Shown here piece after piece: positions 45,564-54,627 of a stretch of 64,000 nt of DNA (within the stretch, counting starts at the first letter, position 1; every line of letters starts with the position of its first letter). The stretch spans positions 2,916,501 through 2,980,500 of the forward strand of contig NZ_CP025407.1 in assembly GCF_002847285.1 (NCBI RefSeq), given 5' to 3'. The notes under the pieces were generated by a model. The model did not search any database and was not told where the DNA came from. It saw nothing but the letters and a program-made list of their open reading frames with translations. This DNA is from Streptomyces sp. CMB-StM0423. Its GTDB lineage: Bacteria > Actinomycetota > Actinomycetes > Streptomycetales > Streptomycetaceae. Made by a program: the position numbers and the translations under genes.

Positions 45564-47135
45564 TCAGGAAAGAGGCCCTGTGACGGACTCCACCGCCGCG
45601 ACGAGCCGCCCGGAACGGACGAAACCCTCCGCCGCGGCCAGATCCGGCGACAGGAACCGGTCGTCCCCCGGCCCCGCGACCCCCGCGTCGCGCACGGCGC
45701 GCAGCACGGCCTGCGTGGCGGGCGCCGGCGTGAGTCCGGCGCGCAACTCGACGGCGCGGGTGGCCGCGTACATCTCCACGGCCAGCACCTTGGTCAGATG
45801 ATCAATCGCGGTACGCAGCTTGCGGGCCGCGGACCAGCCCATGGAGACGTGGTCCTCCTGCATCGCCGACGACGGGATGGAGTCCGCCGAGGCCGGCACG
45901 GCCAGCCGCTTCAACTCGCTGACCAGCGCGGCCTGCGTGTACTGGGCGATCATCAGGCCCGAGTCCACGCCGGGGTCGCCGGCCAGGAAGGCGGGCAGGC
46001 CGTGGCTGCGGTTCTTGTCCAGCAGCCGGTCGGTGCGGCGCTCCGCGATGGAGCCGAGGTCGGCGGCGGCGACGGCGAGGAAGTCCAGGACGTACGCGAC
46101 GGGGGCGCCGTGGAAGTTGCCGTTGGACTCGACCCGGCCGCCGATCACCACCGGGTTGTCGACGGCGGCGGCCAGTTCGCGCTCCGCGACCGTACGGGCG
46201 TGGGCGAGGGTGTCCCGGCCGGCGCCCGCGACCTGCGGCGCGCAGCGCACGGAGTACGCATCCTGCACCCGGGGCGCCGCGGGCAGGCCGTCGTGTCCGG
46301 TCTGGTGGTGGCCGGTGAGGCCCGAGCCGTCGAGCACCTTGAGCATGTTGGCGGCGCTGGCCGCCTGGCCGGGGTGGGGGCGTACGGCGTGCAGCTCGGG
46401 CGCGAGCACCCGGTCCGTGCCGAGCAGGGCCTCCAGGGTGAGCGCGGCGGTGACGTCGGCGGCGGTGAGCAGCGCGGCGAGGTCGGCGCAGGCCATGAGC
46501 AGCATGCCGAGCATCCCGTCGGTGCCGTTGAGCAGCGCGAGGCCCTCCTTCTCGCGCAGGGTCACGGGCGCGAGGCCGTGCGCCGCGAGCAGGTCCGCGG
46601 CGGGGTGCACGGTGCCGTCGGGGCCTTCGGCGTCGCCCTCGCCCATCAGCGCCAGCGCGCAGTGCGAGAGGGGGGCGAGGTCGCCGGAGCAGCCGAGGGA
46701 GCCGTACTCGTGGACGACGGGGGTGATGCCGGCGTTGAGCATCCCGGCCATCGCCTGGGCGACCTCGGGGCGTACGCCGGTGTGGCCGGAGGCCAGGGTC
46801 TTCAGGCGCAGGAACATCAGCGCCCGTACCACCTCGCGCTCCACCCGCGGGCCCATGCCGGCCGCGTGCGAGCGGACGATGTTGCGCTGGAGCTGCACGC
46901 GCAGATCGGGGCTGATGTGCCGGACGGCGAGCGCGCCGAAGCCGGTCGAGACCCCGTACACCGGGTCGGGCTTGGCGGCGAGGTCGTCCACGACGCGGCG
47001 CGCGGCGGCGAGCGCGTCGAGGGCGCGTACGGACAGCTCGACGGGGGCGCCGCGGCGGGCGACGGCCAAGACGTCGTCCGCGGTGGTGCCGGCGGGCCCG
47101 AGGACGACGGGCGCGGGGCGGGAGTGCATATTCAT
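45564..47135 (-). CDS. hutH: Histidine ammonia-lyase
   Basis: 523 residues. Converts L-histidine to urocanate and ammonia, the first step of histidine utilisation. The autocatalytic MIO cofactor would form at C149-S150-G151 (EYGSLGCSGDLAPLSH); many other HALs have Ala-Ser-Gly. VYGVSTGFGALA supplies the catalytic tyrosine, and QEDHVSMGWSAARKLRTAIDHL near the C-terminus is HAL-specific. Other hut genes are not adjacent. Two start ATGs (47135, 47129) are possible. The upstream region has TCAGGA and TCCTGA as an inverted repeat (about 47138-47163). Confidence 0.96.
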   Translation of the reverse strand: MNMHSRPAPVVLGPAGTTADDVLAVARRGAPVELSVRALDALAAARRVVDDLAAKPDPVYGVSTGFGALAVRHISPDLRVQLQRNIVRSHAAGMGPRVEREVVRALMFLRLKTLASGHTGVRPEVAQAMAGMLNAGITPVVHEYGSLGCSGDLAPLSHCALALMGEGDAEGPDGTVHPAADLLAAHGLAPVTLREKEGLALLNGTDGMLGMLLMACADLAALLTAADVTAALTLEALLGTDRVLAPELHAVRPHPGQAASAANMLKVLDGSGLTGHHQTGHDGLPAAPRVQDAYSVRCAPQVAGAGRDTLAHARTVAERELAAAVDNPVVIGGRVESNGNFHGAPVAYVLDFLAVAAADLGSIAERRTDRLLDKNRSHGLPAFLAGDPGVDSGLMIAQYTQAALVSELKRLAVPASADSIPSSAMQEDHVSMGWSAARKLRTAIDHLTKVLAVEMYAATRAVELRAGLTPAPATQAVLRAVRDAGVAGPGDDRFLSPDLAAAEGFVRSGRLVAAVESVTGPLS

Positions 47136-47260
47136 ATTCAGGAACCTTACGAAGTGAATCCTGAGCTGTCACGGGCGCTGCGCGAAGCCCCTCGCGGGAC
47201 GTCCAACTGATCAGAAAACACACTTGGTCGGCTCTGGCGCGGCGCGGCCGCGCGCACTAC

Positions 47261-47278
47261 GTTAGCGAGCGTTAACGC
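47261..47278. promoter_or_regulatory. Imperfect palindrome upstream of the enoyl-CoA hydratase gene
   Basis: GTTAGCG-AG-CGTTAAC (47261-47276), one mismatch between arms, overlaps the perfect decamer GCGTTAACGC (47269-47278). It is 25 bp before the start codon. TetR-family regulators of acyl-CoA genes often use such sites. Confidence 0.5.
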
Positions 47279-47303
47279 CACGAGCCGCCGGAGGCAGATT
47301 CGC

Positions 47304-48083
47304 ATGGGCGAGGGCATCACCGTCCGCACGCACGAGCACGTCGCCGAGCTGGTCCTCGACCGGCCGGAGGCCATGAACGCCGTCTCCACCGAGCTGGCCC
47401 GCGCGCTCACCGAGACCACCGCGCGGCTGGCCGCCGACGCCTCCGTACGGGCCGTGGTCCTCACCTCCAGCCACGAGCGCGCGTTCTGCGTCGGCGCGGA
47501 CCTCAAGGAGCGCAACGCCTTCACCGACGCCGACATGCACCGCCACCGCCCCACGTCGCGCGCCGCGTACACGGGGGTGCTGGAGCTGCCGATGCCGGCC
47601 ATCGCGGCGGTGCACGGCTTCGCGCTCGGCGGGGGGTACGAGCTGGCGCTGTCCTGCGACTTCATCGTCGCCGACGAGACGGCGGTCGTCGGGCTGCCGG
47701 AGGTGTCGGTCGGGGTGGTGCCCGGCGGCGGCGGGACACAGTTGCTGCCCCGCCGGGTGGGCTCCGCGCGCGCCGCGGAGCTGATCTTCACCGCGCGCCG
47801 GGTGGAGGCGGCGGAGGCCCACGCGCTGGGCCTGGTCGACCGGCTGGTGCCGGCGGGCGAGGCCCGCTCGACGGCGCTGGAGCTGGCCCGGCGGATCGCG
47901 GGCAACTCGCCGGTGGGCGTACGGGCCGCGAAGCGGGCGCTGCGGCTGGGCTACGGGCGGGAGCTGCGGGCGGGGCTGGAGATCGAGGACGCTGCCTGGC
48001 ACCGGACGGCGCTGTCGGCGGACCGGAAGGAAGGCGTGGCCGCGTTCAACGAGAAGCGCAAGCCGGAGTGGCCGGGGACGTGA
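47304..48083 (+). CDS. Enoyl-CoA hydratase/isomerase (crotonase) family protein
   Basis: 259 residues. The oxyanion-hole segments are SHERAFCVGADLKER (about 54-68) and AAVHGFALGGGYELALSCDFIVA (about 100-122); the catalytic-glutamate region reads GLPEVSVGVVPGGGGTQLLPR. The C-terminal GVAAFNEKRKPEWPG is typical of trimer-forming crotonases. It hydrates trans-2-enoyl-CoA or a related thioester in beta-oxidation or branched-chain/aromatic catabolism. GGAGG is nine bases upstream. Monocistronic by spacing. Confidence 0.93.
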   Translation: MGEGITVRTHEHVAELVLDRPEAMNAVSTELARALTETTARLAADASVRAVVLTSSHERAFCVGADLKERNAFTDADMHRHRPTSRAAYTGVLELPMPAIAAVHGFALGGGYELALSCDFIVADETAVVGLPEVSVGVVPGGGGTQLLPRRVGSARAAELIFTARRVEAAEAHALGLVDRLVPAGEARSTALELARRIAGNSPVGVRAAKRALRLGYGRELRAGLEIEDAAWHRTALSADRKEGVAAFNEKRKPEWPGT

Positions 48084-48164
48084 GGGGCGAAGGGGGTCAT
48101 TTCCCCCATAGTGGGCAATCGGCCTAAATCCCGCAATTGGGGATTGATTGCCTACTCTGGAGCC

Positions 48165-49268
48165 GTGACGGGCAACGACCGGCCCCCGGACGAACCGCTG
48201 CGCGCCGTGGTCGAACTGGCCCGGGCGCTGGCGGACGCGGTCACGCCCCGCGACACGGTGCGTGCGGCGGCGGCGGGTGCCAGGCACGCGCTGGCCGGAT
48301 CGTTCGCGGCGGTGTCCGTCTGGGAGCGGGAGCGCGGGCGGCTGCGGGTGCTGGTGAACGACGGCGAGCGGGCGCCCGACGAGGAGGAGTTCCCGCCGGA
48401 CGAGTCGTACCCCCTGCGCGACTTCCCCGACCTGGCCTCGCCCGGCGGCCCCCGGACGGCGACGTCCGGCTCTCCGGGACCGCGGGGGGAGATGCTGCGG
48501 CGGCACGGGCGGGGCAGTTGCCTGTTCGCGCCGATCCTGGTGCACGGGCGGGCGTGGGGTGAGCTGTACGTGGCCCGCCCGCGCGGCGCGGCTGCCTTCA
48601 CCGCGTACGACGAGAGCTTCGCGGCGGCGCTGAGCGCGGTGGTGGCGGCGGGGCTGGCGCAGACGGAGCGGCTGGAGGAGGCGCGGCGGCTGGCGTTCAC
48701 GGACCCGCTGACGGGGCTGGCCAACCGCCGGGCGCTGGACCCGCGGCTGGACGAGGCGGTGGAGCAGCACCGGGCGGAGGGCACGGTGGTCAGCCTGGTG
48801 GTCTGCGACGTCAACGGCCTCAAGGAGGTCAACGACTCCTTCGGCCACGCGGGCGGCGACCGCCTGCTGGAACGATTCGGCTCGCTGCTGTCGCTGCACG
48901 GGGCGGCGCTGCCGGACACGCTGGCCGCCCGGCTGGGCGGCGACGAGTTCTGCCTGCTCTCGGCGGGCCCCCCGGCGGACGACGTGGTGCGCACGGCGAC
49001 GGAGTTGTGCGCGCGGGCGGCGACCCTGGAGCCGGGCCGGGGGGTCGCGTGCGGGGTGGCGTCGACGGGGGACCCGATCGGCCCGGTGCTGTCGGGACGG
49101 CGGCTGCTGCGGCTGGCGGACGCGGCGCAGTACGCGGCGAAGGCGGCGGGGGCGGAGGGCCCGGTGGTGGCAGGCCGGGACAGGGAGGTGACGAGGCTGG
49201 CGGACGACCCACCGCGGGGGCGGAGCCGGAGGGCGTTCAGGGGGCGGCAGGCGGGGAGCCAGGGGTAG
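48165..49268 (+). CDS. GAF-GGDEF protein, probable diguanylate cyclase
   Basis: 367 residues from the GTG at 48165, seven bases after TACTCT (48152-48157; leaderless type). Residues about 15-165 form a GAF-like sensory domain (ELARALADAVTPRDTVRAAA, SCLFAPILVHGRAWGELYV); about 180-345 form the GGDEF domain with FTDPLTGLANRRALD, VVCDVNGLKEVNDSFGHAGGDRLL and the intact active-site motif LGGDEFCLL. No RxxD product-inhibition site is found in the usual place before GGDEF. It lacks transmembrane helices. Likely makes c-di-GMP, the developmental brake in Streptomyces. It is convergent with the adenylate cyclase gene. Confidence 0.92.
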   Translation: MTGNDRPPDEPLRAVVELARALADAVTPRDTVRAAAAGARHALAGSFAAVSVWERERGRLRVLVNDGERAPDEEEFPPDESYPLRDFPDLASPGGPRTATSGSPGPRGEMLRRHGRGSCLFAPILVHGRAWGELYVARPRGAAAFTAYDESFAAALSAVVAAGLAQTERLEEARRLAFTDPLTGLANRRALDPRLDEAVEQHRAEGTVVSLVVCDVNGLKEVNDSFGHAGGDRLLERFGSLLSLHGAALPDTLAARLGGDEFCLLSAGPPADDVVRTATELCARAATLEPGRGVACGVASTGDPIGPVLSGRRLLRLADAAQYAAKAAGAEGPVVAGRDREVTRLADDPPRGRSRRAFRGRQAGSQG

Positions 49269-49363
49269 GAGGACCATCCCCGTGTGTGCCGGGAGTTCGG
49301 CCACGGTCTACGGCGTCAACGCGCCCTCGGGACACCGGCACGGGGGAAAGCGGGCCCGCGGCC

Positions 49364-50605
49364 TCAGCCGCGGCGGCTCAGCAGCCAGGGCTCCACCACG
49401 CCAAGACCCCGCACCGGACGCTGCCACATCGGCTGGAGCGCGAAGCGGTACGAGGGGGCTTCCCCCGTGCCGCCCTCCGCCGCCGCCTTCTCCGCGGCCG
49501 TGGCCGCCGCCTCCGACTCCGGGGCGTCGCCGTCCCGTATCAGCTCCTCGGCGAAGTCGCTGTGGACCAGCACCGTGTCCTTCGGCGCGATCGACGTCAG
49601 CCGCGACGCCAGGTTGACCGTCGTGCCGAACACGTCGCCCATCCGCGTCGTCACCGTGCCGAACGCGATGCCCACCCGCAGCTCCGGCATCGTCTCGTCG
49701 TGGGCGAGGGTCTCGATCAGCCGGATGCCGATCTCCGCCGCCGTGCCCGCGTCGTCCGCGGAGAACAGCACCTCGTCGCCCAGGGTCTTGATGAGCCGGC
49801 CGCCGTGGGCGGCGACCAGGTCGGCGGCGGTGGTCTCGAACGCCTCGACCAGCTCGCCCAGCTCCTCCTCCTCCAGCCGCCGGGTCAGCCGGGTGAAGCC
49901 CACCAGGTCGGCGAAGCCCACCGCGAGGCGGCGGTCGACCATCTCGTCGTCGTCCTGCGCCTGGACGACGCGGCCGGTGGCCGCGGCGAGCTGGCGGCGC
50001 CAGACGTAGACGAGGAACTCCTCCAGCTCCGGCAGCAGCAGCTCGACCAGCGGGTAGGCGATCTCCGTACGGGACATGCCCTCCTGCGGCTCGGTGAGCC
50101 CTTCGAGGAAGGAGTCGATCTGCCAGTCCGCCAGCCGGGCCGTGGTCTGCCCGGTGGAGCGCGCCACCTGCACCGCCATGCCCTCGCTCAGCAGCCCGGC
50201 CTCCACCAGGCCGGCCAGCCGGCGCAGGGCGAGGACGTCGGCCTCGGTGAGCGCCTTGGCCTGGCCGATGTCGGCGAAGCCCATGGCGCGCCAGAAGCGG
50301 GCCGCCAGCTCCATCGGCACGCCCGCGGCGCGGGCGGCCTGGAAGGGCGTGTACTGGCGGTCGGAGCCCAGGATGAGCTGCTCGATGCGGATCGCGATCG
50401 GGTCGTCTTCGCTCTCCGGATCGACCGGCTCCTCCGCATCGTCCGGCCCTTCCGGGGCCGCCGGGCCTTCAGGACCCTCCGCGTCTGCCACGCCGGCCGG
50501 GTCATCGGCGCCCGAAGTGCCGGAAGCGCCCGCGGCGCCTGAGGCGCCTTCCGAGCCCGGGTCCCTCGGCTCCTCCGCACCGGAGGAGCCCGCAACCTCA
50601 CTCAC
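49364..50605 (-). CDS. cya: Class III adenylate cyclase
   Basis: 413 residues, GTG start. The N-terminal 65 residues are acidic and Gly/Ala/Pro-rich; about 70-200 form a helical domain with an HTH-like LTEADVLALRRLAGLVEAG segment; the cyclase homology domain is at about 225-370: VGFADLVGFTRLTRRL (metal-binding Asp), AHGGRLIKTLGDEVLFSADD (substrate Lys and second Asp) and GDVFGTTVNLASRLTS (transition-state Asn/Arg). This is the typical Streptomyces single-copy cytoplasmic cyclase producing cAMP, which affects germination and antibiotic production. It reads toward the GGDEF gene and is followed upstream by birA on the same strand. Confidence 0.95.
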   Translation of the reverse strand: MSEVAGSSGAEEPRDPGSEGASGAAGASGTSGADDPAGVADAEGPEGPAAPEGPDDAEEPVDPESEDDPIAIRIEQLILGSDRQYTPFQAARAAGVPMELAARFWRAMGFADIGQAKALTEADVLALRRLAGLVEAGLLSEGMAVQVARSTGQTTARLADWQIDSFLEGLTEPQEGMSRTEIAYPLVELLLPELEEFLVYVWRRQLAAATGRVVQAQDDDEMVDRRLAVGFADLVGFTRLTRRLEEEELGELVEAFETTAADLVAAHGGRLIKTLGDEVLFSADDAGTAAEIGIRLIETLAHDETMPELRVGIAFGTVTTRMGDVFGTTVNLASRLTSIAPKDTVLVHSDFAEELIRDGDAPESEAAATAAEKAAAEGGTGEAPSYRFALQPMWQRPVRGLGVVEPWLLSRRG

Positions 50606-50680
50606 CGGCTGCCCCCTCCCCCCGTCCGTTCCCTGGCCACCGCCCTTGCGGTCTCAACGATACGGGAATTGTGGCCCAGC

Positions 50681-51547
50681 TCACTCCGCTTCGGCCGCGG
50701 ACCGCAGGTGCACCACGTCCCCCGCGCTGACCGGCTCCGCCAGCCCCGCCGCCGTCGCCAGCACCAGCCGGCCGTCGCCGTCCACCGCGACGGCCTCCCC
50801 CGTCACCGCAGTGCCCCCCGGCAGCTCCGCGCGGACCTGCCGGCCGAGCGTCGCGCAGCCCGCCGCGTACGTCTCCTGCAGCCGGGCGCCGGCCGGGTCG
50901 CCGCCGGCGGTACGCCAGTTTCCGTACCACCGCTCCAGCGACCGCAGCATCGCGCGCAGCAGCGGGTCGCGGTCAGTGACCTTCGCGCCCGCCAGGGCCA
51001 GCGAGCCGGCCTGCGGGACGGGCAGTTCGCCGGCGCGCAGGGTGACGTTGATGCCGATGCCGAGGACCACGGACTCGCTCGTGGCGTCGGGGCGCTCCAC
51101 GAGGATGCCGCCGGCCTTGCGCTCCTCGCCTTCGACGGTCACGAGCACGTCGTTCGGCCACTTCAGCGCCGTGTCCACGCCCGCGGCCCGCGGCAGCGCG
51201 GTCGCCACGGCAACGCCCGCGAGCAGCGGCAGCCAGCCCCACCGGCTGACGGGTACGCCCTCGGGGCGCAGCAGTACGGAGAAGAAGAGCCCGGACCGGG
51301 GCGGTGCCGACCACCGGCGCTCCAGCCGCCCGCGCCCCGCCGTCTGCTCCTCGGCGACCAGCACCGCGCCCTCGGCCGCTCCCTCGCGGGCGCGCGCGGC
51401 GAGGTCGGCGTTCGTGGAGCCGGTGGCCTCGACGACGTCGAGCGACGTCCACAGCCCCCCGGTCCGTACGAGCGCCCGGCGCAGCGCGTCGGCGTTCAGC
51501 GGCGGACGGTCGAGGTCGGACCAGCGACTTCCCCGATCTGCACTCAT
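50681..51547 (-). CDS. birA: Biotin--[acetyl-CoA-carboxylase] ligase
   Basis: 288 residues. Forms biotinyl-5'-AMP and transfers biotin to the carboxylase lysine. The biotinyl-AMP motif is TAGRGRLERRWSAPP, followed by ALKWPNDVLV and VVLGIGINV; the C-terminal SH3-like domain is at about 240-285. It lacks an N-terminal HTH, so it is a monofunctional ligase that does not repress biotin genes. Divergent from the carboxylase beta gene, whose partner alpha subunit (55468-57225) carries the target biotin lysine. Confidence 0.95.
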   Translation of the reverse strand: MSADRGSRWSDLDRPPLNADALRRALVRTGGLWTSLDVVEATGSTNADLAARAREGAAEGAVLVAEEQTAGRGRLERRWSAPPRSGLFFSVLLRPEGVPVSRWGWLPLLAGVAVATALPRAAGVDTALKWPNDVLVTVEGEERKAGGILVERPDATSESVVLGIGINVTLRAGELPVPQAGSLALAGAKVTDRDPLLRAMLRSLERWYGNWRTAGGDPAGARLQETYAAGCATLGRQVRAELPGGTAVTGEAVAVDGDGRLVLATAAGLAEPVSAGDVVHLRSAAEAE

Positions 51548-51776
51548 ACGGCCACCCTACGGCCAGACGACGGCCCCACCGCCGCCGACGCCACGGGGCC
51601 CTTACGCCCGTCGCGCGCCGGCGTCAACACCGCCCCGGCGGCGCCACGCCTGCGGGTGTGGCCAACGCCGCACCCGTAGGGCGGCCCCGCGCCGATAGCC
51701 TACGTAGCGGTAAGTCCCGCACTCCCCCGGGTCCCCCGCCCGGAGGTGCCCCCGACGAGCAGGAGCTGCAACCGCG

Positions 51777-53384
51777 ATGGCCATGGCCCAGGAGCCCCCC
51801 GCCGAGATGGCGGACAGCCACACGACGGGCGGCCGGCTCGCCGATCTGAGCCGGCGGATCGAGGAGGCCACGCACGCCGGGTCGGCGCGCGCGGTGGAGA
51901 AGCAGCACGCGAAGGGCAAGCTGACCGCGCGCGAACGGGTCGACCTGCTGCTGGACGACGGGTCGTTCACGGAGCTGGACGAGTTCGCCCGGCACCGTGC
52001 GACGAACTTCGGCATCGAGGCGAACCGCCCGTACGGCGACGGCGTGGTAACCGGCTACGGGACCGTCGACGGCCGCCCCGTCGTGGTGTATTCGCAGGAC
52101 TTCACGGTCTTCGGCGGCTCCCTCGGCGAGGTCTACGGCGAGAAGATCGTCAAGGCGATGGACTTCGCCATGAAGACCGGCTGCCCGATCATCGGCATCA
52201 ACGACGGCGGCGGCGCACGCATCCAGGAGGGCGTCGTCGCGCTGGGGCTCTTCGCGGAGATCTTCCGCCGCAACGTGCACGGCTCGGGTGTCGTCCCGCA
52301 GATCAGCGTCATCGTCGGCCCGTGCGCGGGCGGAGCGGTGTACTCCCCCGCCATCACGGACTTCACGGTCATGGTGGACGGCATCTCGCACATGTTCATC
52401 ACGGGCCCCGACGTCATCAAGACCGTCACCGGCGAGGACGTCGGCTTCGAGGAGCTGGGCGGCGCCCGTACGCACAACACCACCTCCGGTGTCGCCCACC
52501 ACATGGCGGGTGACGAGAAGGACGCCTTCGAGTACGTCAAGGCGCTGCTGTCGTACCTGCCGTCGAACAACCTCAGCGACCCGCCCGCCTTCCCCGAGGA
52601 GGGCGAGGCGTCGGTCACCGGCGAGGACCGGGAGCTGGACACCCTCATCCCGGACTCGGCGAGCCAGCCGTACGACATGCACGCCGCCATCGAACACGTG
52701 CTGGACGACCGCGAGTTCCTGGAGACCCAGGCGCTGTACGCGCCGAACATCATCACCGGGTTCGGCCGCGTCGAGGGCCACCCCGTCGGCGTCGTCGCCA
52801 ACCAGCCGATGCAGTTCGCCGGCTGCCTGGACATCAAGGCCAGCGAGAAGGCCGCCCGCTTCGTGCGCACCTGCGACGCGTTCAACGTCCCCGTGCTCAC
52901 CTTCGTCGACGTCCCCGGCTTCCTGCCCGGCACGGACCAGGAGTACGACGGCATCATCCGCCGCGGCGCCAAGCTCATCTACGCCTACGCCGAGGCCACC
53001 GTGCCGCTGATCACGGTGATCACCCGCAAGGCGTTCGGCGGCGCGTACGACGTCATGGGCTCCAAGCACCTCGGCGCGGACCTGAACCTGGCGTGGCCCA
53101 CCGCGCGGATCGCCGTCATGGGCGCGCAGGGCGCGGTCAACATCCTGTACCGCCGTACGCTCGCCGCCATCGAGGACGAGCAGGAGCGGGAGGCGCGCCG
53201 CGCGGAGCTGATCAGGGAGTACGAGGACGCGCTGCTGAACCCGTATGCGGCGGCAGAACGCGGGTATGTGGACGCCGTCATCATGCCGTCGGAGACGCGG
53301 CGGCAGGTGGCGAAGGGGCTGCGGGTCCTGCGCACCAAGCGGGAGACGCTGCCGCCGAAGAAGCACGGGAACATCCCGCTGTAG
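51777..53384 (+). CDS. pccB: Acyl-CoA carboxylase beta subunit (carboxyltransferase), propionyl-type
   Basis: 535 residues. Transfers carboxyl from carboxybiotin to acyl-CoA. Two crotonase-fold halves: the N-terminal one has [18 protein letters not shown] and [18 protein letters not shown], the C-terminal one [15 protein letters not shown] and [19 protein letters not shown]. In S. coelicolor PccB an aspartate in GGAYD (D422) specifies propionyl-CoA; here that aspartate is D425 (D423 if translation begins at the second ATG, 51783), so propionyl-CoA is the predicted main substrate and methylmalonyl-CoA the product. Followed by the epsilon subunit 24 bp later. Confidence 0.95.
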   Translation: MAMAQEPPAEMADSHTTGGRLADLSRRIEEATHAGSARAVEKQHAKGKLTARERVDLLLDDGSFTELDEFARHRATNFGIEANRPYGDGVVTGYGTVDGRPVVVYSQDFTVFGGSLGEVYGEKIVKAMDFAMKTGCPIIGINDGGGARIQEGVVALGLFAEIFRRNVHGSGVVPQISVIVGPCAGGAVYSPAITDFTVMVDGISHMFITGPDVIKTVTGEDVGFEELGGARTHNTTSGVAHHMAGDEKDAFEYVKALLSYLPSNNLSDPPAFPEEGEASVTGEDRELDTLIPDSASQPYDMHAAIEHVLDDREFLETQALYAPNIITGFGRVEGHPVGVVANQPMQFAGCLDIKASEKAARFVRTCDAFNVPVLTFVDVPGFLPGTDQEYDGIIRRGAKLIYAYAEATVPLITVITRKAFGGAYDVMGSKHLGADLNLAWPTARIAVMGAQGAVNILYRRTLAAIEDEQEREARRAELIREYEDALLNPYAAAERGYVDAVIMPSETRRQVAKGLRVLRTKRETLPPKKHGNIPL

Positions 53385-53408
53385 CGCGGCGGGTGTCGAG
53401 GAGGGCCG

Positions 53409-53621
53409 ATGTCCGAGGAGATCAAGGTCGTCCGGGGCAACCCGACGGCGGAGGAACTGGCGGCGGCGCTGGCGGTGGTCCAGGCGCGGGCGGCGTCGTC
53501 CGCTTCGGGCGCGCGCGGCGGGCCGGCCGGTGAGTGGGCGGATCCGGCGCGGCGGGTGCTGGCCCGGCGGACGCCGCAGCCGGGGCCGCAGGCGTGGCGT
53601 ACGACGTACTGGCCGTCGTAG
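53409..53621 (+). CDS. accE: Acyl-CoA carboxylase epsilon subunit
   Basis: 70 residues. Begins with the family signature IKVVRGNPTAEELAAALAVV and ends GPQAWRTTYWPS. The epsilon subunit is an actinobacterial accessory that stabilises the alpha-beta carboxylase complex and raises activity. GGAGGG is three bases before the ATG. Cotranscribed with the beta subunit. Confidence 0.93.
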   Translation: MSEEIKVVRGNPTAEELAAALAVVQARAASSASGARGGPAGEWADPARRVLARRTPQPGPQAWRTTYWPS

Positions 53622-53642
53622 GAGGGCCGCGCCGCCCGTAAT

Positions 53643-53658
53643 TGAGTACCCGTACTCA
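53643..53658 (+). promoter_or_regulatory. 16-bp perfect palindrome before a small membrane gene
   Basis: TGAGTAC-CC-GTACTCA, 22 bp after the epsilon-subunit stop and 35 bp before the ATG of the small membrane gene. It could be an operator for that gene; no cognate regulator is recognisable here. Confidence 0.5.
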
Positions 53659-53693
53659 GGCGTGCGGGGGCGCGGGACCGGCACCATCGGAAG

Positions 53694-53840
53694 ATGCTCT
53701 GGTCCGACCCTCCAGACGAGCCCGACGCGGAGTTGCGGGCAGCGGAACGGCGGCTGCGCCGCGCCGGCTGGCTGCTTGCGCTGGCGGCCGTGGTGACGAT
53801 GGCGCTGGGGGCGGCGGGACCCGACATGCTGCACACGTAG
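53694..53840 (+). CDS. Small single-pass membrane protein, 48 residues
   Basis: ATG at 53694 to TAG at 53840. Sequence begins MLWSDPPDEPDAELRAAERR and continues as one transmembrane helix (about 26-43, WLLALAAVVTMALGAAG) ending DMLHT. The acidic N-terminus followed by a basic RRLRRAG collar predicts N-inside topology. GGAAG precedes the ATG by only one base, so initiation may be weak or leaderless. It sits within the carboxylase locus between two palindromic elements. No function is recognised; codon bias (G/C third positions) supports it as real. Confidence 0.6.
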   Translation: MLWSDPPDEPDAELRAAERRLRRAGWLLALAAVVTMALGAAGPDMLHT

Positions 53841-53875
53841 CCGCCGGCGTACGGGCGCCGCGGCCCTGTGCCGCA

Positions 53876-53911
53876 TGCACAAGTCGTCGTGCGTGCATGA
53901 CGACTTGTGCA
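53876..53911. promoter_or_regulatory. 13-bp perfect inverted repeat with 10-base loop
   Basis: Arms TGCACAAGTCGTC (53876-53888) and its exact complement (53899-53911). It follows the small membrane gene and precedes the Maf promoter. As RNA it is a strong stem-loop and may terminate the carboxylase transcript; as DNA its size also suits a MarR- or TetR-type operator. No U-tract follows. Confidence 0.65.
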
Positions 53912-53963
53912 CCGGTGTCCGTGCCCGGCGGCGATGTCACCGCCGCCGCCTACGATGACGCCC

Positions 53964-54572
53964 ATGACCCACCATCCCGCCCGCACGCTCGTGCTCGCGT
54001 CGCAGTCCCCCGCCCGGCTCGCCCTGCTCCGGCAGGCGGGGCTCGCGCCCGAGGTCGTCGTCAGCGGTGTCGACGAGGACGCCGTCACCGCCGCGACCCC
54101 GGCGGAGCTGGCGCTGGTGCTCGCCGAGGCGAAGGCCGGTGCCGTGGCCGCGCGGCCGGAGGCGGCGGGGGCGCTGGTCGTCGGCTGCGACTCGGTGCTG
54201 GAGCTGGACGGCAGGGCGCTGGGCAAGCCGGTGGACGCCGAGGACGCCACGGCGCGGTGGAAGGCCATGCGGGGCCGTTCGGGGGTGCTGCAGACGGGGC
54301 ACTGCGTGATCGACACGGCGTCGGGGCGGCGGTCGAGCGCGACCGCGGGGACGGTGGTCCGGTTCGGCGAGCCGAGCGACGCGGAGATCGCGGCGTATGT
54401 GGCGACGGGCGAACCGCTGTACGTGGCCGGGGCGTTCACCATCGACGGCCGCTCGTCGGCGTTCATCGACGGCATCGACGGCGACCACGGGAACGTCGTG
54501 GGGATCTCGCTGCCGCTGCTGCGCCGGCTGCTCGCGGAGGTGGGGGTGCAGATCACGGATCTGTGGGCGTAG
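53964..54572 (+). CDS. maf: Maf-family nucleoside triphosphate pyrophosphatase
   Basis: 202 residues from the ATG at 53964, which is seven bases after TACGAT (53951-53956; leaderless type). The Maf signature [19 protein letters not shown] (P-loop-like SxSPRR variant), [18 protein letters not shown] and [30 protein letters not shown] are all present. Maf enzymes hydrolyse non-canonical or canonical pyrimidine NTPs to NMP and pyrophosphate and influence septation. Its place between accE and accA2 matches other Streptomyces as I remember them. Confidence 0.94.
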   Translation: MTHHPARTLVLASQSPARLALLRQAGLAPEVVVSGVDEDAVTAATPAELALVLAEAKAGAVAARPEAAGALVVGCDSVLELDGRALGKPVDAEDATARWKAMRGRSGVLQTGHCVIDTASGRRSSATAGTVVRFGEPSDAEIAAYVATGEPLYVAGAFTIDGRSSAFIDGIDGDHGNVVGISLPLLRRLLAEVGVQITDLWA

Positions 54573-54627
54573 GGCGCCGTCCGGACCGTACGGGATGCCG
54601 CGCGGGCGGCGGTGGATACGAAGCGGC

